Shown here: one piece after another, positions 1 to 11,098 of the stretch
Layout: the number at the start of each line of letters is the position of its first letter
Position numbering within the stretch: the first letter of the stretch is position 1
NCBI GenBank assembly: GCA_034190875.2
Contig: CM067358.1
Coordinates: 57,427,945 to 57,491,944 of the forward strand
Source of the DNA: Urechis unicinctus
Lineage: Eukaryota > Annelida > Polychaeta > Xenopneusta > Urechidae
Direction: 5' to 3'
Length of the DNA stretch: 64,000 nt
The notes under the pieces: model-generated
Databases searched by the model: none
Told to the model about the DNA's origin: nothing
The model's input: the letters and a program-made list of their open reading frames with translations, nothing else
Position numbers and translations under genes: made by a program

Positions 1-3000
1 ACTGCATACAATGCCTCAAGAAGACCAAAACTCCTTAGAAATAGAATGTGCATGGAAAGGACGATATTCAGATTTCTCTATAAAACATTATTTTAAGTCC
101 AAATATATAAATGGCTAGGCGGCCCAAATAAGCAACCCCTTCGAATGAAACACCACTTACACTCAATAGGACATTTTGTAAGACGCTCATCAATACGCCA
201 TCGCAAACAGACGTTTGACAACTAGATAAAAGGAAAAGGTAGACTACCAAGTAGCATCTGTGTGATAGAAATGTATAATGTACCTTGAAAATTCTATGCT
301 ATTACCCAGGCTACATAAGGGGCCACGGTGTTTGTTTGCGTTACAGAGAACGATTAATGTTGGTTTAAACTGCTATACATGTCTTGGGTCAAGGTTTGTG
401 TATAATTGTTATTTTGCATTAGAAAATGACATGATTATTAATCTGAATAAAACATTCAATATAAGCTAACAGAAACCAACAAATAGAGATGAATTGGGTG
501 TATCATTACTTTGTCATGGTTAGGACCAATGGCGTGGTATTTAATCATCTGAAATATACACGTCCATAAGTGTTTCCATCTCGCAATGGAATCAATAACT
601 CAACTTTATTTGTTATATGGCTTTTATATGGAAATGATAAGTGCTTCTTATTAATCCTTTTAAATAAATAATATCTGCGGACACGCACGCTGCTTAAAAT
701 GTCCGTCTTGTAAGCATCGGAGAACAAAAATGGGCATTTCAAAGTCATTACGCAGAACTAACGTACAAACAGTACCTCGATAAAAAATATCGCTGTTTTA
801 TAATAGCTACAAAAGAAGACGAGTCTCTTTAAATCTTATAACATAAATATATTGAATGAGGTTCTTACAACAGCCAGGCAGTCACTACATCGGATTGGAT
901 GGCCCAGGTTTTGCAACTTTCAGCATTGATTGCTCTGTTCAAAATGTAATTGCACCTTCTGAAAAGGCCTCGGTCCAAACAGATGAATCAAGAAGGTGTG
1001 GCCCAGACGAATAACCCTAGTCAAATACGAATGAGCACACAACTTCCAAGGAACAAAACACCAGGGCGAGAACTTTATTTGTACCGTTTTGCCGCTATCA
1101 TATTTCTTTACATTTGTGTGCATAATATGATGAATTATACTAACAAATTATATCTAAAACATACAGAAATATTGACATATTGATATGTTCCTATGTGGTT
1201 TCAATGTTTGTATGTGGCATATTATTGAACATATTCTGCTTAATGCATATTAGCCTGTTGTGGACCACCATCTTTGGTTAAGTAACATTGATAAGGGCAG
1301 AGCTTTTGGAACTAGGACTTTTGTTCATTTGCATAATTCATGATTACTAGCAGAAAATCATATATATGTGTCATTTCTGTAACAATCGATTTACTAACGG
1401 ACCTTACTAGGCAGTTGATACTTTTCTTCAACTTTTTAAAAAATTGTCATCAATAATAAGTACCATATTGGTGCTGATTATAGCTTATTAACTTCATAAA
1501 TGACTATGATTAAGTGATTAAGGCGCCCACATAGCATATTATCTGTGAGTTAGGACGAGACTGTTCCAACCTTTGCTCCAATTATTAACTTCACTCAGTA
1601 TACCGAACCCGCTTGTTTTTATCTTCAGTTGATGCAACAAAGACAGATGCTCCATCCATGGGCGAGAAACCCGAATTTTTACGATGTAATTTGCCCGGAT
1701 GTTTAATATGCCACCTTAATGGTTGTAGCCTGTGTAGCAGGACAGATTAATCCTAACATGGCTACAAAGACGCGAATCTAGACTTATATATTGTAAGTTT
1801 GAATTTTAAATCATTCCGACCTCTTCCATCGATGCAGCATATCAGGTCAGATTTAGTACCTGTGTAATGTTTTCTATAATCCAAGAGGCTTGAGGCATAA
1901 ATTCAGCTGTCCATATCACTGCATTGTTGCTTGTCTTGTTTAATCAGACGATCGACTGTGTTATTACTTGTTTCGTTCCGTCCTGCAGAATAGAGCATAC
2001 ATTACCTTTCTCCCAATTAGAAACTTTAGAAAGCACATGTTTTTGCTTTACGCGTAAGTAGCTCTTAACAATCTTCTAGGAATAGATTTCCAGTCTCTTT
2101 TTTTGTCCGAATGAGACTTTGACTTATGTGACGAATAACTTTCCTTATGATGTTTAATGATTTCAGCTTCATGAGTGAAAACAATATTAATTTGCTTTTT
2201 ATGAACCAGGCTGTCATAAATCGATCCGAGATGATTCGAATTACGCTCATGCATCACAGCCAATGATTATTTTGTTGGCACATCACATATAAAGCTGTTT
2301 TTCGGATAATACTAGCTGACTTTCTTTCCTTTCGCAAGCTTTCCAAAGGTTATACAAATGGCCTACCATCATAATGTCAGCGCTCCCTTTAGTGAATCTG
2401 TTATTGCATAATCAATTAGGCAAGGTATATGCCGTAAACCAAGTGTTTTGTGTCGGTGACTTCTGTCGACAATTAAGGCCACCTGCAAATTACCATTCCT
2501 TTTAAGCGGCTGTCGTCAGGGTCTTCAAGAAGAGCCATAACCGACGCTGAAACTTACTCCCTTTTGAACCAGTATCAAACGAAATGTTTTAACGTATATG
2601 TGTTTTGTATATGTTCACTGGCAGAATGGTCCTACAGCGAGACTGTTATATTGTGATTCTATGGTAACCTTTCTTTTAAAATCATATTCATACCGCTCAC
2701 ACTTAATTACATAAAATCACTCAGGGGCGACAAGTTGGCGCATTTTCTTTAGATTGGGTTATTGGTCGTTTTCTAAATATTTTCTCTTCTCTCCATGTGT
2801 CCAAAACTATTTGATAAAATGGTATATTAATCTCTTTTTTGTAGCTCGTTTGTCATATAAAACACATTTGCAGTGTATTGCGGCTATCCGCGAGCACATT
2901 TCCAGTGTATCGCAGTTACCCACGAGAACAATTTATTTTAAATAGAGAGTCATCAGCTCCGTTGAGGGTAATTGACCACACTGTGCATACATTGTGGTGC

Positions 3001-4730
3001 GCAGCATTGAATCTTAAGTGACTATACGTGAGTATATATGGTGTCTGACCCTAGTCAGCTGCATACAGAAATGTCGAATGCATTGGCTTTTTACTTGGGA
3101 ATATGATCCACACTGCCAGAGACATATTGTCACAGCAATGCATGACAGTTTAGACATATTGAGCCCAATTTGGGCGATTCTGACAGAGCTCATGTCTCGG
3201 CACTACAATGGTCCTCCTTGTTGCATTTCCATAAGGTGTGGTCGTAGATTTTAATTGTGACCGATGACCATGCACTGTAGCGCGTGCAATTGTTATAGTA
3301 TATTTACTGCTACGAATATGGTAACTGATCAAACTTGCTACCTTAATGGATGTTTACCGGTAATCATTTGACCGCGGCTAGCTTGATAATAAGGCATTAA
3401 ATAACAATTTATTTTAGAGCAATTCCGATAAGTTCACATTGGTAATATGAGTTGATGAATGCAATATAGCTAAAAGCAAATCAAGGTTTAGTAACATCGC
3501 AAAGAAGATTGTTTTGTTAATAAATATAAATTGACAATCACTGCCGAGAAAGTTGAAATTAAAGTAACTCCCTGCGGGTTAGCATGTCCTCGAAGGCAGG
3601 TCATTAGACAGACTGAGCATAACGCGATAGTTGTTTTCTGAGCCTTGGCAGGTAGAGGTTAATTTGAGGTGTTAGTGTGGGCGGTGCAAATTACCTGCAG
3701 AGATATGATACGGTGGTCAATGCCATAGAGTCTATTTGTCTTCCCGTAAAGAAAACTACCGTAGCCCTCAGCTGCAAATATCTCACAAACAGCATTTGCA
3801 TTTGTTACTATCGTATGCTTAAAATGTCATATGTTCTCAGCTTTTGTTCCCCATAAAATGGTTGCGGTTATTGCTGTGGATGAATTGAAGACGCAATTAA
3901 GTCACCAATTGCATTCTATGATAGTCGATGGAGCATTTCAAGTACCTCCCTGGAGCAGCTGTTCTAACCTTGGTTTGTATGCAAATTAACGACTCTCCTA
4001 AACAACGGCAATCAGAATATTACATTTTTTCTTTCTTCTGACTAATGGATTAATGTTTGCTGTTATTAAGTTGTGGACATAACATAAGGATCAGCTGGCC
4101 TTATATGTAAGTTAGGATAGATATTATTTCATTTATCTAAATACATTGCCCTGAGTATGCCTAACCATTCGCGAGCACGAATTGCAACCTACCCAGTTTT
4201 ACAATAAATGAATTAAAGACAACCGTTAGCGTCGGGGTGCTTCAAGAATGTAAATTCGAAAGTGACTTAATTGGTACGGTTTTAGTCATTATATGGATCT
4301 AATTGATGCAACAACCGCGAAATGAGTGATGGGTCAGCAGCATGATCACACATTCAATGTTTCAGTTCATTATTTTAAATGCGTTTGCAAATGCCGTTCT
4401 CAGCCGAATCACTAATGCGATAGATTATGAAAGTGCTAGGGTTGATTGCTCAAATGGATGGCTCTCTTTTAGTACAGCGAGCCGCTGACCACTTCATTCC
4501 TGGCATCTTTGTCAGATCACCTGCATCATGCGCAAACCACTCTATTTGATCTATATTGTAAAACTCACTGCAAACTGCATCCCACAGATCTTTAAACTCG
4601 CATGTCGTTGTCCTGGGAGACCATCCAAGTAATACGTATGTTCAAAGTTTACAACTCTGGCATTTCCATAAGTTGTCATTACTACGCCAAGTCATTATGG
4701 GATTGTGCATCACCGTCTGAGCTAGTTTGC

Positions 4731-4876
4731 GATTGATGGTGTCACTAACCGGCAATCTTTGATTGATGGTGCTACTCAACGCCAACATTTCATTGATAGT
4801 GTTACTCTGCGCCAATCTTTAATTGGTGGGGCTTCTCAGCGCCAATCTTCGATTGATGGTTATTCTCAGCGGCAAT
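4731..4876. repeat. 30-bp minisatellite, five units
   Basis: Five units start at 4,731, 4,761, 4,791, 4,821 and 4,851, a strict 30-bp period. Each has a core near GATTGATGGT followed by CTCAGCGCCAATCTT. In the sister block P' the equivalent of about 4,591-4,863 is missing: sequence goes directly from GGATC (59,156) to CTCAGTGGCAATT. The repeat was therefore lost there, or expanded here after duplication. TGATTGAT resembles a PBX/HOX composite site, but a minisatellite multiplies any motif it contains. Confidence 0.8.
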
Positions 4877-5708
4877 TCATTTTTCTAAAATATATATGAG
4901 CGTACGATGTCATTAATATAATCTTAAATTAACTTACTGCATCATAAGCCCGTGCTGACTGCTACGCAAGGCACAGAGTCTGTGAGGTCAGTAATATTGC
5001 AATTGCACGCTTATGCAAAAGTCGATTGCATCTCTCACGCACGATATTTCATTTACTTTTTTTCAATCCCTCGTCCAACAGCCCATTAATCTTATAGCTG
5101 TTCAAGTTGTAATTCCAGATTGATCGGTACCAAAGTGATTATTATTAGCCATTCATTAGTAGACGACCAGGAACACTAACTAATGTTGAAGGTTGTTGAC
5201 TTTTTGTCCCCACAGAGAAAACGACCAGTGATTTATAACGCCTTGTTAGCCAGAAGTTGACCATGCTGTTTACTTCTGATTTATTCAGTGGTTTTGCTAG
5301 GCACATAAGCGAAGTCTAATAAGCCCACAAAAAGGTCACAGACTAAACGAGCAAGAATCTGAAAAAACCACATTACCTATGATATTGAAGGGTATCCGGT
5401 GCAAACCAGCATTAATCGCCCTGATCAAATGTAACGCAATGGCGGGGTCCATTATATCAACTGATGGGTGACGAACCTCCCTTTATAGCCCATATAAAAC
5501 CCACTTCAGTCTCTCCTATGCTGCGTTTATATCCAATTAAGGAACAGAATGATCCCATACATCAACCTTTGCAGTGATACGAATGCTTGTAGATATTTGT
5601 TGCATTCAGCCGGAAGAATGTATGCACCATAAAGATTTTGTTGGGTTATGTATGACGCTTCGTTGTTGTAATAATCGTTGATCCTAAAGATAAAAAATAC
5701 TTCAAGCA

Positions 5709-6686
5709 TTGCATGATAGATTTTGCCAATTATTCAATGAGGTAGTTAAAACTTTCATTTTACTACAAAGAATAGGGGACGAGCCATTGATAATTGTACA
5801 AGATGCTGGTGAAAGCTGCTGGGAATCAAAACAGAAGCCTGTTTTGTGGGCAGAAATCTTAGTTTTCAATAATTTAGAAGCCTTGATCAAAGCATTCGAT
5901 ATTGTCAATCATAACATACTTCTACGCAAGCTTCAACATTATGGTATAAATGGATATGCTTGGAGTTGGATCGAAAGCTATTTATCAAACAGGGAACAAT
6001 TTATAAGGTATGGTAAAGTAAATTCTGATTTTGGTACAATAATACGTGGTATGCCACATAGGCCTATACTCGGTCCTCTTTTGTTTTAGTTGTATATTAA
6101 TGAAAAATGCCTCCAATGTTTCAGAACTAATTTTGTATTCCGATGACACTAATATGTTTTTAACAGAGTCAAATGTTGATATGTTGATTGAAACGATGAA
6201 TTTTGAATTAACAAAGATGAAAAACTGGCTCGATAGCAGTGAGCTGTGAACAAGACCCACCATGCCATTTTCGCTCCAGGTTGTAAATACCCTAACTCCA
6301 CCAGAGAACTGCAAAGTTCAACGTTTCTCGGAGTTAAGATAGATTTACGATTGACATGGAAAAGCTATATACAATACATTAAAACAACAATAACTAAAAC
6401 CATAGGCATAATTTCTCGAGTTAAAAATATAATCAGGCAACCTACTTTACTTAGTCATATTTATTCATATATCCTGATCTAACATACTGCAAAGAAGTCT
6501 TGGGACAAGCATCTAAGGTATTCTTGAATCAATACATAAGCTACAGTATTTTGCAAAATATTAACCGGTAATGCACGGGTAACACCTACTGAACCATTAT
6601 TCAAGGACATTAAAATTATCCCTGATAATAAATTATATAAATATTGTATCATGATTTGTGTTAATAAGTACTACTATGGATATTAA
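5709..6686 (+). mobile_element. Decayed LINE (non-LTR retrotransposon), reverse transcriptase part
   Basis: This is a 5'-truncated, broken copy of the ORF2 reverse transcriptase of a CR1/Jockey-like non-LTR retrotransposon; I cannot fix the clade. From about 5,875 the frame reads LIKAFDIVNHNILLRKLQHY, then WSWIESYLSNREQFI, then a degraded GMPHRPILGPLLF (usual family form GVPQGSILGPLLF). After a stop (TAG in place of the TTG kept at 60,364) and a frame change near 6,085-6,100 comes ELILYSDDTNMFL, the catalytic Y-x-DD box in the form YSDD. Next come TFLGVKIDLRLTWKSYI and thumb-like residues to about 6,482. A further frame resumes as LTGNARVTPTEPLFKDIKI and ends at a stop at 6,684-6,686. The endonuclease domain is absent and the upstream start of the insertion is unclear. 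The same insertion sits at 60,024-60,515, so it predates the P/P' duplication. It is dead. Confidence 0.85.
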
Positions 6687-8590
6687 CCGGCTATCATGAA
6701 TATATTGTTTAAGAAGAAACCCTTTCTACTTAATATTGTTACACGTAAATAACTTCAAATAGTCTTGTACCAATTGCATTGTGTAAAAATACCTTCAGAC
6801 AAGTGTCAATTGGTACAAATTTACTCATGTTCTCAGTACTGAGTGAGGTTTGTGTGTTGTTATATCGTATATATATTATGGATGTTTTGCATGTCACTTT
6901 GTAACTTACAAATCTTTGTATTGAAATTGATACGAGGACATATACACCACCAGTTGTCACGTCCTCCTGCTTAAGGCACATGGTTGTGCATCTTACATTA
7001 AATATTCAATTCAAATATATATTTATGTTGCTCTTCAAGATATCTTTGCTTTCGACTATGGAGGTGTACAATAATTCGCGTTGCAGGAAGTGCGCAATTA
7101 TTCTCTTATTATTGCGTAACAAGTGTATCTGCGGTCATTACACCTCCATGAGTTGGGTTAATAATCCAGTGGCATGGCATGCTTTACCGGGGGTATATCT
7201 TATGAAAGTAAAAGTGATTTACATTGAGTACAGAGCCCGTTTGTGTCCAGAGGCACGCGTATTATTTAATGCAAAGCAATGCTGATGTGATAAGCAAAAT
7301 AAGCTATAAATGTATTCTATGTAAAGTTTGAGATACTGTTTCGCCATTCCAATATACACCCCAGTATCATATTTCACGCATCTGAAGAAGCTTCAAGTAA
7401 TAATTGGGAGGCAATGACGGCCGTTTTAGTGGTCAAATGTCAATCATCAAGGTCGGCGTACTTGCCATATTTGGCCATAATCACTACTGAACAGGAAATT
7501 ATCACGACCTCTACAGCCAGTGCAGAAGCTACTTATACTTCCGGCGTATAATGTTTGGTGAAATGCTGTAGATGTTTGTCACTGGTAGTAATTGATGACA
7601 CATTCTGGAGACCATGAGAGTTAAATTGGTTCTAGGTCGAAACCAGAAGCATTGATTCGGCGCAGTTTATTTGACGTGCAAATTGTCTTTTCCGACGACG
7701 TTGTGAAAGGCAGACGAATCGAATCACGGCAACTTATAGATGACAAAACGACTGACCAAGTAACACACATTGATAGATGCAAATTCATAACGACAACTAT
7801 TATCAAATTCAACCACAGGTATGGTGAACAGAAATCTTATAATCTGTTCTGTGAAATCCTGTTTGTTTACAGCTTTTTCTGTTTACATGCTTATATCATG
7901 GTGATGCCCTAAGCAAAGCCAGTCATACGAATGCATATGGTAGTAAACCAACGATTGCGGAAAACCTATGCATTGGAAATACATGTTAAAGAAACAGTAA
8001 CGAAATTGCTGTAGTATTCTAAATTAATTACAACAACTGCCGAATATCAAAAGCAAACCATACGAGAAATAAATAACTATGAAAACGGCTTCACGTGTGT
8101 TGTGGTTACATGTTATTCCTAGAATCGGTAGACTATTCATGGCAGGATATAATGCAGAGTAACCGCTCTTGGTCTGAACGCCAAGAAGGGCATCCTGTTT
8201 GACGACATGTGGAGACGACGGTCTGATCTATGTTAAGTACAGTGTAAGCTGTTATAGAAGGGTGATGAGTTGTATTGCAAAGAGCAATTTCAATTACATT
8301 CACTGCATGCATGCGGTTAGGATTTTGTGATGCAGGTTTTCTATCAGTGGTACTATTTCAAGCTATTTTAAAGCAATTTACAACCTTATGTAGCATTACT
8401 TAATCTTAAGGGAGATATGATTAATGACAGAGCCGGACGAAACTGTAAATGCATACTGATCGGGGAATGCATGGCGTGCTGTGGAAGTCTTGAGGTAGTT
8501 TACAGGCATTGCCTCAATGGCAGTTTACAGATACAAAGTCTGGGCAGATTCATTAAGCAAATTTATACCTAAAGAATCAAGCTCACCTCA

Positions 8591-9740
8591 ATGAATCATG
8601 TTAAAATGCTATTGTCCATCTATGCCGTCTGTTGAGTAATACTTAAGTTAGCGCTTGTCCTGTGTTCAGGTCGTTGCTGGATGTTATTCCACATCAATAA
8701 ATCAGAATGCAGCTAGGTTTAAAGGTATAACAAATTGTTTATTACAGCGATTCTTAAGCACTTATGGCATTTTGTCCATTAACAGTATGTTATTTGATAT
8801 ATTTGTCCCTTTTGCGAACAGCTCTTCAAGTTTTTGTCTTCGAAGCCGACCTGACATTGAATTACTAGTGTATATATAACTAAAAGGGGGATGCTAACGC
8901 TGAATACATGAGACATGGTTCAACGAGGAGTAATTGCATCTCATGCTGTTTTTCCCGCCAAATGTCTATTAGTTCCGTCTTGAAATAACCTTGTTTTAAA
9001 TGGTTCGCATTTCTGTTTCGTAAGCGGTAGCAAAATGAATTTAATCAGTTAGAGCCAAACAACGACAGGGTTGCCGGGAATGATTCACTGGATGTACTCG
9101 CGCCTGATGAATAATATGCAACTTTCATTATTTGTGATTATGATGCATATACATCATATAGTAGCATATCCTTCTTGGTGAGCATGCATTATCATTACTT
9201 CTAGTGACTCATCTCATTCACCAAGCACTCAAATATTCCCAGCTGACGCCATAAGTAACGCCGTGCTAACACTGATTTACAGACTGTCGTTTGTGACAAA
9301 CGCAACGGTAATTGTAATAAGAGAACAAAGGCTAGCTGTGTCATTAGGAATGATTATTCCGGACATGCACTCGCAAGCTTAAATACGTGAGACATACTGG
9401 TAATACGTAGCCTCACAGTGTTGGTGCCTGGATTGATGCAATACTGTCGTATTGAGGGCGATCCAATCTACACCTTTTCGCCTATGCCTGCCTTTCGATC
9501 CACGTAAAACGGTCACGGACACAAATGCTAATCAGGAATAACTCCAGAGCGATAATGGATGAACATTCGTTCTTCGAAAGACAAAGTTATATTTGCCTTT
9601 TCTTTGTAAATGTTATGCTTTCTCTTGCAACAATAATCATACGTGTTAAACACGAGAACGTCTCCCACCGAAAATATAAAGAGCCTTATATATCTACAAT
9701 TACAAAAGTGAAGTGAATCAAAATAGTGAGAGAGGCAACG
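8591..9740. repeat. Diverged B-type block (B0)
   Basis: This block is recognisably a diverged copy of unit 1 sequence at about 14,153-15,400. Shared landmarks in order are ATGAATCAYGTT, CTGTTGAGTA, TTCAGGTCGTTG, CACCAAGCACTCAAATAT, CACTCGCAAGC and GATTATGATG. Similarity is patchy and much lower than between units 1 and 3. Its first 280 bp are kept at 62,441-62,720 with few changes. I see no gene here. Confidence 0.6.
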
Positions 9741-10120
9741 TCAATTTGGTATCACTATAAAATGGAATGAGCTTTTGCCGGTTAAGTAGGTATTTAGCCA
9801 TAATATAACGTCAATAAATATGTTTCAATATTCGGCATGATCTTATACTCAATTTAATTGACATTTTCGTTTATATAGTATGCAGACAATAAATGTCATA
9901 AGTTCAAGCCTGACTGACACCTAACACAACGTAATGAAGTTTATTAGGTTTAGCCCCGGAAGTGGCGTATAGACATCAATGAAAAACCACGTACGACTGT
10001 TGTAGTTGGTCAGTCATAGCACTAACTATGGTTTCCGTTGTTGTTTTATTAGTAAAATATGCTGCAACAAGTGATCAACAGAATTTAAGAGGAGTTGTCA
10101 AAAACTGCCTCCCATCCCAT
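9741..10120. other. Spacer with no recognised feature
   Basis: Plain AT-rich sequence between the B0 block and the microsatellite at the left edge of the tandem array. I saw no counterpart in P', where this part and the first 560 bp of A are missing. No coding or RNA signal was found. Confidence 0.5.
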
Positions 10121-10363
<243 letters not shown>

Positions 10364-10837
10364 ATTGACTTCAGAAACAAGTGTGGCTATTTTAAGCGAC
10401 ATAACGAATCAGCGTTTCAGTTCAAACCCCAATTTTCATTGCAATATCCTCTATCTGTCAAGCACGAGAAACCTGCCATCATTCACGGTCGCCATCCGCA
10501 GTTGCTGCCCGTATATCCCTGATGTAATCTTCTTGTTTCGCCATCGTGCAAAATAGATAAGCCTGAATTAGATTCATCAAATACGTTTATTTATACCACA
10601 TGATTGAATCCACAAGTACCACCTTGTTTGTAAACACCGCATGTATGAGAAAAGCTCGTTGATATCAAATCTGTCATTGATGATAGCACTATGTTTGGTT
10701 ATTTATCGATCAATGTAATATCAACGAATTGATAGCGACGATAAGAGAACCCAACCCCGCCTTCGCCCGAGAATTTATGCGACAAAACCAACTGTTGGTC
10801 CCCATTTCATTAGCTCAAAACTCTCTGATTTATTCGA

Positions 10838-11098
10838 CTAAGCAGAAGACTCCATCTCTTTAACAGACGCCAAGCCGCTATGCGATGGATCAACAATCCC
10901 GTGTGCTTTTGCTGATTTCATGGTATCGCCACCTGATGACGGACCTGTATTCCACTCATTTGCAGAATCAACACACAGCTTGTCAGAGTGAGCTTCATAC
11001 TCTTCAGTAATATGACCTGACATTGACAAAACTTTGGCAATCATTGCCACATTAAATCCATATATTGCAGCAAACACATGACAATACCGAGGAGGCAC
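10838..11098 (-). CDS. Weak candidate exon or pseudogene, 86 codons, unknown product
   Basis: I do not recognise the product. The predicted peptide begins MPPRYCHVFAAIYGFNVAMI, a plausible membrane-like stretch, followed by a hydrophilic tail (HITEEYEAHSDKLC, then SGGDTMKSAKAH). The TAG stop is followed within 2 bases by AATAAA, as in a terminal exon. The frame is open a few codons above the ATG, up to a TAA. The equivalent in unit 3 (25,522-25,782) is open; in unit 2 a CA insertion near 21,768 breaks it. Between units 1 and 3 I count three amino-acid changes (Y/N, D/N, G/D) against one silent change, which gives no sign of purifying selection. The older copy at 62,821-63,010 is frame-broken. 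It could be a relic of a real gene or a chance frame. Confidence 0.18.
   Translation of the reverse strand: MPPRYCHVFAAIYGFNVAMIAKVLSMSGHITEEYEAHSDKLCVDSANEWNTGPSSGGDTMKSAKAHGIVDPSHSGLASVKEMESSA

Larger units (their letters stand above)
1..8590. repeat. Large duplicated block P (left copy)
   Basis: This block is collinear, in direct orientation, with 52,022-62,440 (P'). Position 1 matches 52,022, the LINE relic at 5,709 matches 60,024 and the stretch at 8,595 matches 62,443. By eye, divergence runs from about 4% in the best stretches to about 15% in the LINE. The two copies differ by many indels. P has about 240 bp (3,708-3,945) where P' has 2.9 kb. P lacks about 130 bp seen at 54,628-54,765. 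P keeps a 30-bp tandem repeat that P' has lost. Apart from the LINE relic and that repeat, I see no recognisable gene; the short open frames are not kept open in P'. The window starts inside the block, because P' extends about 450 bp further left (51,569-52,021). Confidence 0.85.
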
